Both the position numbers and the translations under genes were made by a program. The notes under the pieces were generated by a model that did no database searches, had not been told where the DNA came from, and saw only the letters and a program-made list of their open reading frames with translations. From contig NC_061510.1 in the NCBI RefSeq assembly GCF_022539505.1, positions 397,030,249 to 397,094,248 on the forward strand: DNA of 64,000 bases. Direction: 5' to 3'. Numbering within the stretch: the stretch's first letter is position 1; each line of letters opens with the position of its first letter. Of this stretch, positions 11,503 through 24,193 are shown in pieces. The stretch comes from Lolium rigidum (lineage: Eukaryota; Streptophyta; Magnoliopsida; Poales; Poaceae).

Positions 11503-14500
11503 AGCATCCCCAAGCTTAGTTCCTACTCGCCCTCGAGTAGGTAAGCGATAAAAAAAATTCTGAAGTGACATGCTACCAACATAATCTTGATCATACTATT
11601 GTAAAGCATATGAGATGAATGAAGTGACTCAAGGCAATGATCTATAGTTTGCTAACAAATAGATAACATATAGCAAAACTTTTCATGAATAGTACTTTCA
11701 AGACAAGCATCAAAAAGTCTTGCATAAGAGTTAACTCATAAAGCAATAAATTCTTAATAAGAGGTTTGAAGCAACACAAAGGAAGATTTAAGTTTCAGCA
11801 ATTGCTTTTAACTTCAACATGCATATCTCATGGATAATTGTCAACACAAAGTAATATAATAAGAGCAATAAGCAAGCATGTAGGAATCAATGCACAGTTG
11901 ACACAAGTGTTTGCTTCTAAGATGGAAAGAAGTAGGTAAACTGACTCAACATAAAGTAAAAGAAAGGCCCTTCGCAGAGGGAAGCAGGGATTAAATCATG
12001 TGCTAGAGCTTTTCAAGTTTTGAAATCATATAGAGAGCATAAAAGTAAAGTTTTGAGAGGTGTTTGTTGTTGTCAACGAATGGTAGCGGGTACTCTAACT
12101 ACCTTATCAACCAGACTTCCAAGAGCGGCTCCCATGAAGGACGTTATCTCTACCAGCAAGGTAGATCATCCCTCTTCTCTTTTGTTTACACATGTATTTT
12201 AGTTTCATTATTGATGACACTCCTCCCAACCTTTTGCTTACACAAGCCATGGCTAACCGAATCCTCGGGTGCCTTCCAACATTCACATACCATGGAGGAG
12301 TGTCTATTTGCAAAATTAAGTTGCTTACTGATAGATCAGGGCAAAACATGTGAAGAGAATTATTAATGCAAGTTAATTAATTGGGGCTGGGCACCCCGTT
12401 GCCGGCTCCTTTTGCAAAATTATTGGATAAGCGGATGTATATGCCACTAGTCTATTGGTGAAAGTCTGTCAGAAGTAAATGACAAGGTTGAAAGATAAAC
12501 ACCACATACTTCCTCATGAGCTATAAAACATTGACACAAATAAGAGATAATAGCTTTTGAATTGTTTAAAGGTAGCACATGAAGTATTTACTTGGAATGG
12601 CAGGAAATACCACATAGTAGGTAGATATGGTGGACACAAATGGCATAGGTTTTGGCTCAAGGTTTTGGATGCACGAGAAGCATTCCCTTTCAGTACAAGG
12701 CTTTGGCTAGCAAGGTTGTTTGAAGCAAACACAAGTATGAACCGGTACAAGCAAAACTTACATAAGAACATATTGCAAGCATTATAAGACTCTACACTAT
12801 CTTCCTTGTTGCTCAAACACTTTTACCGGAAAATATCTAGACCTTAGAGAGACCAATCACGCAAACCAAATTTCAACAAGCTCTACGGTAGTTCTCCACT
12901 AATAGGTTTAAACTACATGATGCAAGAGCTTAAACATGATCTACTTGAGAGCTCAAAACAATTGCCAAGTATCAAATTATTCAAGACAATATGAAGCATT
13001 TTCTGTTTCCAACCAAATATCAATAAGTGTTGCGGCTCTCAGCTTCGCTATGAACATGAAAAATAAAACGAAGAACACCAGTGTTCATATGAAAAAGCGG
13101 AGCGTGTCTCTCTCCCACACAAGGATTGCTAGGATCCGAATTTATTCAAACACAAACAAAAATAAAAACAAACAGACGCTCCAAGTAAAGAACATATGAT
13201 GTGGAAGAATAAAAATATAGTTTCACTAGAGATAACCTGATAAGTTGATGAAGAAGGGGATGCCTTGGGCATCCCCAAGCTTAGACGCTTGAGTCTTCTT
13301 GAAATATGCTTGGGTGACTCACGGGGGCATCCCCAAGCTTAGGCTCTTCACTCTTCTTGATCACATTATATCACCCTTCTCTCTTGACCCTTGAAAACTT
13401 CTGCCACACCAAACTTCTCATAAACTTCATTAGAGGGGTTAGTACTCAAAAAAACTTTAATCCACTTTAGTCCTGTAGTGACACATTGCAAGAACTCAAT
13501 AAAACATTAGCTACAGCTCTCCACATCTAGAAAGCATTACTTAAAGTCCACAAGAGACAATGCAAAAAACAGAGACAGAATCTGTCAAAACAGAACAGCC
13601 AGTAAACACGAATTTTTTCGACGTACTTCCGTTGCTCAAATCAGAAAACTCAAAACTAATGAAAGTTGCGTACATATCTGAGGATCACACATGAATTTTT
13701 GCAGAATTTTTAGTTTCTCCTAAAGAGAGATCTACTCAAAATCGTGACAGCTAAAAATCCAGTTCTGCGCAGAAATCCAAATCTAGTATCAACTTTCTAT
13801 TAGAGACTTTACTTGGCACAACAATGCAATAAAATAAAGATAAGGAGAGGTTGCTACAGTAGTAACAACTTCCAAGACGCAACAAAACAGTAGCAAAATA
13901 AAACATGGGTTATCTCCCAAGAAGTGCTTTCTTTATAGCCATTAAGATGGGCTCAGTGATTTTAATGATGCTCACATAAGGATGAGAGTTGAAGCAAAGA
14001 GAGCATCAAAAAGCAAGTATGAAAATTTTTTTAAGTCTAACCCGCTTCCTATGCATAGGAATCTTGTACACAAATAAATTCATGAAGAACAAAGTGACAA
14101 GCATAGTAAGATAAAGCAAGAGTAACTTCAAAATTTTGAGCATATAGAGAGGTATTTTAGTACCATGAAAATTTCTACAACCATATTTTCCTCTCTCATA
14201 ATAATTTTCAGTAGCATCATGAACAAACTCAACAATATAACTATCACATACAGCATGCTTTTCATGATCTACAAACACATAATTTTTATCAAGCTCAAAA
14301 ATAATGGGATTAAAACTTTCAAACCCACTTTTATCAATAATATAACAAGATGATTGATCAATCTCAAGAGATATGGGATTCCTAGATAAAGTGAAGACCT
14401 TTCCAATCCCATTTTCATTAGTGGTATAATTAATATTATCAAGTAACATGGGACCATCATCTAGAGCTTTATCATAAACATTTGCTAAGCAAAACTCTTT

Positions 14501-15505
14501 AGTACCATGCATTTCGATATCAGGCACAAACAAAGCATTATCATAAGATTGATCAAAATAGCATGGATCATCATAGATAACAGTAGCATAATTATTCTCA
14601 CAAGTTTTACTCATAGGGAATATTTCAAGAGAATCCACAGGAACATAACATTCATCCTCCTTTGGTAAGCATGGAGGACAATCAAATAGTGTAAGAGATA
14701 AAGAGTTACTCTCATTAGAAGGTTGGCATGGGTAGCTAATCCATTCTTCCTCCTCTTTTTCATCCAATGAGCTTTCAGGTTCATCAATTCCTTCTTTCAC
14801 AGGGTTCCTGCAAATTGTGAGTGCATTCTTGTGCATGAATGAGTCTCTCTTTATAATCAATGATATAAGGAATATTGTTGTAACTTTCTATGCAAAAATG
14901 AAGGATGGAAGAGACATAATCTTTAAGGTTCTTACAAGCAATACAAGTTTCATAATTTTTAGCCATGAAGGATTCTATCTCAGAGGCTCCCATAAATAAA
15001 ACAAATTGTTCTACTTCTTCGAACCCAAGATGAATATAGTTATTCCAATGATAGTTCATAATTAAAACTTCTTCACTAAAGCCACATTGGAAATTAAGAT
15101 GTTTAGTATCCTGTTTAGAGCAACAGTTTATATCATGGCGTTTAAGCAAGATTTTAGCAATTGTATTCAATTTTTCTATAACGGCACTCATGACTTTACC
15201 CTTTCTTGATTCTTTATAATTGTTATATAATTCTATAAGCTCCATATAGGTTATGAGTTCTCCCATAACAACAGTTTTCAATTTTTCGATTTTTCAAATT
15301 TTTATGGATTTTCGGGTATATAAGAAAAATAAAACAAGACAAAAACAAACTAGACAAAAGTAAACTAAGCAAAATAATACTAGACAAAAGTAAACTAAGC
15401 AAAACAAAATAAAATAAAAACAGAGAGAGAGAGGTAGAGTGTACTCCCCAGGTGAACTTATGAGTAGAGCTATGCCTCCCCGGCAACGGCGCCAGAAAAT
15501 AGTCT
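11503..15505 (-). mobile_element. Internal region of element A, inverted arm
   Basis: Reverse-complement counterpart of 6221-10265, similar along its whole length with scattered substitutions and small indels. The primer site at 15477-15494 is a perfect 18-nt match to the tRNA-Asp 3' end (minus strand TGGCGCCGTTGCCGGGGA). No pol genes are present. Confidence 0.75.
14006..15266 (-). pseudogene. Acidic protein of unknown function in element A, inverted copy
   Basis: Same protein as at 6487-7636. The start MGELITYMEL is at about 15266. The frame changes near 14800, a different place from the break in the plus arm, so the two copies decayed independently. Acidic core DEPESSLDEKEEE, then a C-terminal hydrophobic stretch (LLLYLTMLVTLFFMNLF). 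No known domain recognised. Confidence 0.6.
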
Positions 15506-15928
15506 TTATAACCCACAAGTATAGGGGATCGCAACAGTCTTCGAGGGAAGTAAAAGCCAAATTTATTGATTCGACACAAGGGGAGACAAAGAATACTTAT
15601 AAGCCTTAACAACTGAGTTGTCAATTCAGCTGCACCTGGAAAAGCACTAGTAACGGGGGTGATGTGAAAGCAGTAGTAATATGAGAGCAATAGTAACGAG
15701 TAACACAGTAGATAATATAGAGTAACATAGAGGCAATGGCGCTGAGAAAATAGTTGATACTACTTCTAATGGCATATAGGACCGAGTGAGTATTTGATGA
15801 TGAAAGATGGACCGGGGTTCCCAGCTATCTACACTAGTGGTAACTCTCCAATAACAAGTGACAAGTGTTGGGTGAACAAATTACAGTTGGGCAATTGATA
15901 GGATTGAAATAGCATTAAGACAGAACAT
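15506..15928 (-). mobile_element. 3' segment of element A's 5' LTR, inverted
   Basis: Reverse-complement match to 5888-6220, extending about 85 bp further. It stops abruptly where the next LTR starts at 15929. The terminal CA of the LTR is mutated (TTATAA in place of TTATCA). Confidence 0.7.
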
Positions 15929-18900
15929 TGATACGTCTCCAACGTATCGATAATTTCTTGTGTTCCATGCCACATTATTGATGTTATCTACATGTTTTAT
16001 GCACACTTTATGTCATATTCGTGCATTTTCTGGAACTAACCTATTAACAAGATGCCGAAGTGCCAGTTCTCGTTTTCTGCTGTTTTTGGTTTCAGAAATC
16101 CTAGTAACGAAATATTCTCGGAATCGGACGAAATCAACGCCAAAGTTCCTATTTTCATCGGAAGCATCCGGAACACCCGGGAAGGACCGGAGGGGGGCCA
16201 CGGGGCCACCAAACCCTAGGCCGGCGCGGCCGAGAGGGGGCCGCGCCGCCCTATGGTGTGGCCCCCCGTCGGCCCTCTTGCGCCGCCTCTTCGCCTATAT
16301 AAAGCCCCCGGATCAGAAAACCCGATACCAATTGACGAAACCCACGAAAGACCTGCGCGCAGCCGCCGCCATCGCGAAGCTCCAGATCCGGGGACAGGAT
16401 CTCTGTTCCGGCACCTGCCGGAGCGGGGAAGTGCCCCGGAAGGCTTCTCCATCGACACCGCTGCCATCTCCACCGCCATCTTCATCACCGCTGCTGCTCC
16501 CATGAGGAGGAGTAGTTCTCCATCGAGGCTCGGGGCTGTACCGGTAGCTATGTGGTTCATCTCTCTCCTATGTGTGTCAATACAATAATCTCATGAGCTG
16601 CCTTACATGATTGAGATTCATATGATGATGCTTGTAATCTAGATGTCATTATGCTAGTCAAGTGAGTTTTACTTATGTGATCTCCGGAGACTCCTCGTCC
16701 CACGTGTGTAAAGGTGACAAGTGTGTGCACCGTGTGGGTCTCTTAGGCTAGATTTCACAGAATACTTATTCACTCGTTGAATGGCATAGTGAGGTGCTTA
16801 TTTATATCTCTTTATGATTGCAACATGTTTGTATCACAATTTATCTATGTGCTACTCTAGTGATGTGTTATTAAAGTAGTTTATTCCTCCCGCATGTGTG
16901 CAAAGGTGACAGATGCGTGCACCGTGTTAGTACTTGGTTTATGCTATGATCATGATCTCTTGTAGATTATGGAGTTAACTATTGCTATGATAATATTGAT
17001 GTGATCTATTCCTCCTACATATGCATGAAGGTGACGAGTGTGCATGCTATGCTAGTACTTGGTTTAGTAGCGTTGATCTATCTTACACTAAAGGTTACTT
17101 AAACATGAGCATTATTGTGGAGCTTGTTAACTCCGGCATTGAGGGTTCGTGTAATCCTACGCAATGTGTTCATCATCCAACAAAAGTGTAGAGTATGCAT
17201 TTATCTGTTCTGTTATGTGATCAATGTTGAGAGTGTCCACTAGTGAAAGTGTAATCCCTAGGCCTTGTTCCTAAATACCGCTGAGTTACTACGCTTGTTT
17301 ACTACTGCTGCGTTACTCTGCTGAGTTACTATCGCTTGTTACTATTTTCTGCGTTACTACTGCTGCAATACCACCACCATCAACTACACGCCAAGCACTT
17401 TTCACGCACCGTTGCTACTTGCTCATACTTATTTATACCACCTGTATTTCACTATCTCTTCGCCGAACTAGTGCACCTATTTGGTGTGTTGGGGACACAA
17501 GAGACTTCTTGCTTTGTGGTTGCAGGGTTGCATGAGAGGGATATCTTTGACCTCTTCCTCCCCGAGTTCGATAAACCTTGGGTATCCACTTAAGGGAAAC
17601 TTGTCTGCTGTTCTACAAACCTCTGCTCTTGGAGGCCCAACACTGTCTACGAGAAAGGAGGGGGAACGTAGACATCAAGCACTTTTCCGGCGCCGTTGCT
17701 GGGGAGGAAAGGTAAAAGGCTCTCATACTACGGTCTCGGGTAAAGTATTTTTCCGGCGCCGTTGTGTGTGTGCTCAAAGCTATTTCCTTTAGATCCCGCA
17801 ATTGCATCTTGTTGTTTCTTGTTTACACTAGTTTGGCATAATGGACAACAATGAGCTTCTTATTCTATTTCCCGAATTAAAACATGGATTGTTTGGTGCG
17901 AAAATTAAAAAACCTATGGAATCTTATTTGCATGCTGGTAGTAATATTAGTATGAACGCTTCGAACACCATTGTTGACAATAATATAGAAAGTTCTAAGC
18001 TTGGGGAAGCTGGTTTGCATGATATTTTTAGTCCCCCAAGCATTGAGGAGAAAATTTTCTTTGATGATACTTTGCCTCCTATTTCGATGATTATAATGAT
18101 AGTGGTCTTTTGGTGCCACCTACTATGGAGAGTAAATTTTGTTGTGATTATACTATGCCTCCTACACTTGATGAGAATAATAATGATAGCTACTTTGTTG
18201 AATTTGCTCCCACTACAACTAATAAAATTGATTATGCTTATGTGGAGAGTAATAATTTTATGCATGAGACTCATGATAAGAATGCTTTATGTGATAGTTA
18301 TATTGTTGAGTTTGCTCATGTTGCTACTGAAAGTTATTATGAGAGAGGAAAATATGGTTGTAGAAATTTTCATGTTACTAAAACACCTCTCTATGTGCTG
18401 AAATTTTTGAAGCTATACTTGTTTTATCTTCCTATGCTTGTTACTTTGCTCCTCATGAACTTGTTTATTTACAAGATTCCTATGCATAGGAAGCATGTTA
18501 GACTTAAATGTGTTTTGAATTTGCCTCTTGATGCTCTCTTTTGCTTCAAATACTATTTCTTGCGAGTGCATCATTAAAACTCGTTGAGCCCATCTTAACG
18601 GCTATAAAGAAAGAACTTCTTGGGAGATAACCCATGTGTTATTTTGCTACAGTACTTTGTTTTATATTTGTGTCTTGGAAGTTGTTTACTACTGTAGCAA
18701 CCTCTCCTTATCTTAGTTTTGTGTTTTGTTGTGCCAAGTAAAGTCGTTGATAGAAAAGTAAGTACTAGATTTGGATTACTGCGCAGTTACAGATTTCTTT
18801 GCTGTCACGAATCTGGGTCCAATTGCCCTGTAGGTAAGCTCAGAAAATTATGCCAATTTACGTGCAGTGATCCTCAGATATGTACGCAACTTTCATTCAA

Positions 18901-21900
18901 TTTGAGCATTTTCATTTGAGCAAGTCTGGTGGCCTAATAAAATCCATCTTTACGGACTGTTCTGTTTTGACAGATTCTGCCTTTTATTTCGCATTGCCTC
19001 TTTTGCTATGTTGGATGAATTTCTTTGATCCATTGATGTCCAGTAGCTTTATGCAATGTCCAGAAGTGTTAAGAATGATTGTGTCACCTCTGAACATGTT
19101 AATTTTTATTGTCCACTAACCCTCTAATGAGTTGTTTCGAGTTTGGTGTGGAGGAAGTTTTCAAGGGTCAAGAGAGGAGGATGATATACTATGATCAAGG
19201 AGAGTGAAAGCTCTAAGCTTGAGGATGCACCCGGTGGTTCACCCCTGCATATATCAAGAAGACTCAAGCGTCTAAGCTTGGGGATGCCCAAGGCATCCCC
19301 TTCTTCATCGACAACATTATCAGGTTCCTCCCCTGAAACTATATTTTTATTCCATCACATCTTATGTGCTTTTTCTTGGAGCGTCTGTTTGTTTGTTTCT
19401 ATTTTTGTTTGTGTTTGAATAAATTGGATTACATCATGCTTGTGTGGGAGAGAGACACGCTCCGCTGGTTCGATATGAACACATGTGTTCTTAGCTCATA
19501 ATATTCATGGCGAAGTTTCCTCTTCGTTAAATTGTTATATGGTTGGAATTGGAAAATGATACATGTAGTAATTGCTATAAATGTTTTGGGTAATGTGATA
19601 CTTGGCAATTGTTGTGCTCATGTTTAAGCTCTTGCATCATATACTTTGCACCCATTAGTGAAGAAATACATAGAGCTTGCTAAAATTTGGTTTGCATATT
19701 TGGTTTCTCTAAGGTCTAGATAATTTCTAGTATTGAGTTTGAACAACAAGGAAGACGATGTAGAGTCTTATAATGTTTGTCAATATGTCTTTTATGTGAG
19801 TTTTGCTGCACTAGTTCATCCTTGTGTTTGTTTCAAATAACCTTGCTAGCCTAAACCTTGTATCGAGAGGGAATACTTCTCATGCATCCAAATACTTGAG
19901 CCAAGCACTATGCCATTTGTGTCCACCATACCTACCTACTACATGGTATTTCTCCGCCATTCCAAAGTAAATTGCTTGAGTGCTACCTTTAAACAATTCA
20001 AAATTTATCACCTCTGATTTGTGTCAATGTTTTATAGCTCATGAGGAAGTATGTGGTGTTTATCTTTCAATCTTGTTGGGCAACTTTCACCAATGGACTA
20101 GTGGCTTCATCCGCTTATCCAATAATTTTGCAAAAAGAGCCGGCAATGGGATTCCCAGTCCCAAATTGATTAACAAAAATAGACACTCCTCCATGGTATG
20201 TGATTGTTGGACGGCACCCGAAGGATTCGGTTAGCCATGGCTTGTGTAAGCAAAGGTTGGGAGGAGTGTCATCATAATAAAACTAAAATAAAAAGGCACT
20301 CCTTCATGGTATGAGATTGTTGGCGAGGCACCCGAGGATTCGGTTAGCCATGGTTTGTGAAAGAAAGGTTGGAAGGAGTGCCACCCAAAAATAAAATAAA
20401 ATGGGAGCCGCTCTTTGAAGGTTTGTCTGGCAAGGGGGTTAGAGTACCCACTACCATTCGTTGACAACAACAAACACCTCTCAAAACTTTACTTTTATGC
20501 TCTCTTTATGTTTTCAAAATCAAAGCTCTAGCACAAATATAGCAATCGATGCTTTTCCTCTTTGAAGGACCATTCTTTTACTTTTATTGTTGAGTCAGTT
20601 CACCTATTTCTCTCCATCTCAAGAAGCAAACACTTGTGTGAACTGTGCATTGATTCTTACATACTTGCTTATTGCATTTGTTATATTGCTTTGCATTGAC
20701 AATTATCCATGAGATATACATGTTATAAGTTGAAAGCAACCGCTGAAACTTAATCTTCTTTTGTGTTGCTTCAATGCCTCTACTTTGAATTATTTCTTTA
20801 TGAGTTAACTTTTATGCAAGACTTATTGATGCTTGTCTTGAAGTGCTATTCATGAAAAGTCTTTGCTATATGATTCACTTGTTTACTCATGTCATATCCA
20901 TTGTTTTGATCGCTGCATTCTCTACATATGCTTTACAAATAGTATGATCAAGTTTATGATGGCATGTCACTCCGTAAATTATCTTTGTTATCGTTTTACC
21001 TGCTCGGGACGAGCGAGAACTAAGCTTGGGGATGCCGATACGTCTCCAACGTATCGATAATTTCTTGTGTTCCATGCCACATTATTGATGTTATCTACAT
21101 GTTTTATGCACACTTTATGTCATATTCGTGCATTTTCCGGAACTAACCTATTAACAAGATGCCGAAGTGCCGGTTCTCGTTTTACTGCTGTTTTTGGTTT
21201 CAGAAATCCTAGTAACGAAATATTCTCGGAATCGGACGAAATCAACGCCAAAGTTCCTATTTTCATCGGAAGCATCCGAACACCCGGGAAGGACCGAGAG
21301 GGGGCCACGGGGCCACCAAACCCTAGGCCGGCGCGGCCGAGAGGGGGCCGCGCCGCCCTATGGTGTGGCCCCCCTGTCGACCCTCTCGCGCCGCCTCTTC
21401 GCCTATATAAAGCCCCTGGATCGGAAAACCCGATACCAATTGACGAAACCCACGAAACACCGCGGAGCCGCCGCCATCGCGAAGCCAAGATCCGGGGGAC
21501 AGGATCTCCGTTCCGGCACACTGCCGGAGCGGGGAAGTGCCCCGGAAGGCTTCTCCATCGACACCGCTGCCATCTCCACCGCCATCTTCATCACCGCTGC
21601 TCGCTCCCATGAGGAGGGAGTAGTTCTCCATCGAGGCTCGGGGCTGTACCGGTAGCTATGTGGTTCATCTCTCTCCTATGTAGTTCAATACAATAATCTC
21701 ATGAGCTGCCTTACATGATTGAGATTCATATGATGATGCTTGTAATCTAGATGTCATTATGCTAGTCAAGTGAGTTTTACTTATGTGATCTCCGGAGACT
21801 CCTCGTCCCACGTGTGTAAAGGTGACGAGTGTGTGCACCGTGTGGGTCTCTTAGGCTAGATTTCACAGAATACTTATTCACTGTTGAATGGCATAGTGAG

Positions 21901-22784
21901 GTGCTTATTTATATCTCTTTATGATTGCAGCATGTTGTATCACAATTTATCTATGTGCTACTCTAGTGATGTGTTATTAAAGTAGTTTATTCCTCCTGCA
22001 TGTGTGCAAAGGTGACGAGTGCGTGCACCGTGTTAGTACTTGGTTTATGCTATGATCATGATCTCTTGTAGATTATGGAGTTAACTATTGCTATGATAAT
22101 ATTGATGTGATCTATTCCTCCTACATATGCATGAAGGTGACGAGTGTGCATGCTATGCTAGTACTTGGTTTAGTAGCGTTGATCTATCTTACACTAAAGG
22201 TTACTTAAACATGAGCATTATTGTGGAGCTTGTTAACTCCGGCATTGAGGGTTCGTGTAATCCTACGCAATGTGTTCATCATCCAACAAAAGTGTAGAGT
22301 ATGCATTTATCTGTTCTGTTATGTGATCGATGTTGAGAGTGTCCACTAGTGAAAGTGTAATCCCTAGGCCTTGTTCCTAAATACTGCTGAGTTACTACTG
22401 CTTGTTTACTACTGCTGCGTTACTACTGCTGAGTTACTACTGCTTGTTACTGTTTTACTGCGTTACTACTGTTGCAATACCACCACCATCAACTACACGC
22501 CAAGCACTTTTCTGCCACCGTTGCTACTGCTCATACTTATTTATACCACCTGTATTTCACTATCTCTTCGCCGAACTAGTGCACCTATTTGGTGTGTTGG
22601 GGACACAAGAGACTTCTTGCTTTGTGGTTGCGGGGTTGCATGAGAGGGATATCTTTGACCTCTTCCTCCCTGAGTTCGATAAACCTTGGGTATCCACTTA
22701 AGGGAAACTTGCTGCTGTTCTACAAACCTCTGCTCTTGGAGGCCCAACACTGTCTACAGGAAAGGAGGGGGAACGTAGACATCA
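15929..22784 (+). mobile_element. Complete non-autonomous LTR element B
   Basis: 5' LTR 15929-17677 (1749 bp) and 3' LTR 21036-22784 (1749 bp), very similar to each other. The primer site at 17688-17705 (CGGCGCCGTTGCTGGGGA) matches tRNA-Asp with two changes; a second GGCGCCGTTG word lies at 17757. The polypurine tract ACTAAGCTTGGGGATGC ends at 21035. The 3' LTR begins CGATACG, so its terminal TG has become CG. The flanks (AACAT before, AGTAC after) do not match, so no TSD remains. The internal region (3.36 kb) has one short decayed frame and no pol. LTR core promoter CGCCTATATAAAGCCC is near 16290 and 21400. Confidence 0.8.
17841..18577 (+). pseudogene. Short protein of element B, frameshifted
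   Basis: Starts MDNNELLILFPELK at 17841, loses phase near 18100, and continues in the other frame to 18577. The C-terminal half (CDSYIVEF, ESYYERGKYGCRN, then a hydrophobic segment FYLPMLVTLLLMNLF) is shared with element A's protein, while the N-terminal half is unrelated to it. Function unknown. The shared end is followed in both elements by the same 3' untranslated sequence. Confidence 0.55.
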
Positions 22785-23633
22785 AGTACCCGGATCACTA
22801 AGCCTATCCTCTACACTAGGTTGTCTTCTACAAGGCCGGCGTACTTACCGCTAATGGCGCGGTGGCTCGTCGGAGCTCCGGCGGAGATGAGGTCGCCGAA
22901 CTTGAAGGAAAACGGCCCGCGTGACCACGAATCGGCGGCGGAGCGAGTTTCTCGTTCAACCGTGAGAATCTTGGTGCGAGGGGAACCTTGGTTCGGCGGC
23001 GCGCGAAGTTCACCGTGGCGAAGATCACCGGAGTCGAGATCTGGCGAGCGGCGGCTGGCGCGAGGAGGAAGACGATGTGGTGAGAGGGGGTGAAAGAATG
23101 ATTTTTTACCGAGCCGCGGGGTATTTATAGGCCGCGCTCGGAGATTCGGGATCCGGATCCAACGGTGGAAACTGAACGGTCACGCCGTTGGATGGATGAC
23201 ACGTGTTTAGGTCAAATGCGGTAAAACGACGTGGAGGTAATTTAACCATGCACTCCCGAAAATTCCGGCTGAAGATTTGCGTCTGCGAAAATTTAGCGCG
23301 GGAAATAAGGAAGTTGTGCGCGGGAAATACGGAACTTCCGTTGTTGCGTGTGATCTGAAGATGAAGGATTTCCGAAGCCGTTTGAGTCTCTTAAGATTCC
23401 GGGTAAATAAGTTGTCTCTCATTCGAGTAGGGAGTAACCCGGAGATGTTCATTTGAACGTCGATGGATGAAGTCCCGCGGGGTGGGAGTATTTTCCGGCT
23501 ATAAGTTGGAAAAAAGGAAAATGCAAAGTTGGAGCTCTTCAAGTTTCTCCGCGTTACCAACGTTTGTCGGAGATTGTGATGAACCGAGCAAGGCGGAAAC
23601 CGCAGGTGAAACTCGGAGAACTCGGGGGCTACT
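22785..23633 (+). mobile_element. 3' internal remnant of a Ty3/Gypsy element
   Basis: Begins immediately after element B's 3' LTR with no LTR start of its own. The part from about 23270 resembles 39580-39794 (words such as GCGGGAAAT and AACTCGGGGGCTAC, the latter the polypurine tract). The GC-rich section 22850-23100 holds no recognisable domain. Confidence 0.55.
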
Positions 23634-24193
23634 TGTTGTGGGTATACTTCATAGGTGTACCATCGACGGTGCCTAGATCCGGCAAGCCCGGGTGGCCCAC
23701 GGACGGTGATGAGGCATGTGGCCCATCGGGCGGCCCGGTTGCTCGTTGATCATGAAGGAAGAAGTCCAGCCCAGGATCGGCAGGCCGGATCCGTACCGAC
23801 ATAGGAGTAACCCGGATCCATGGAGGCCCATGAGGAACCCGGATCCAGGACGACGTGTATGGAAGGCGGATCCGTGACGTGCACGGCAAGATATTGTACC
23901 GTAGATAGTCTATCTGTAATTCGGCTAGGACTCTCCATGTAAACCCTAGATCCGTGCGCCTTTATAAGCCGGATCCCGGGAGCCCTAGAGGCACAACCAC
24001 AACTCATTGTAACAACGCGAAAGCGCCCAGATAATTCCGGACAAGCAGCGAGTAGGCCCCGTCATCGTGCGAGTGTTCCGAAGCTGGGTAACTCGCGTAC
24101 CACCGTCCCGTGTGCACTCCGCCCTATGGCCCCTACTTCTTCTCCCCCTCGTGAGGATCCCTCCTCCGAGGTACCGTCGATTAGGCAACGACA
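23634..24193 (+). mobile_element. Ty3/Gypsy LTR (560 bp)
   Basis: Starts TGTTGTGGGTATAC after a polypurine tract and ends GGCAACGACA. A second, diverged copy is at 39795-40357 with the same order of landmarks (GGCAAGCCCG, CTTTATAAGCCGGATCCCGG, CATTGTAACAACGCGAAAGC). The TATA-like CTTTATAAGCC near 23960 is probably its promoter. Immediately 3' the split LTR resumes at 24194. Confidence 0.7.

Noticed and set aside
5886..24193. Reading 5886-24193 as one LTR element because it starts TG and ends CA
   Set aside because: The left TG lies inside a chimeric junction and the right CA is the end of a Gypsy LTR of another family; no TSD is present.
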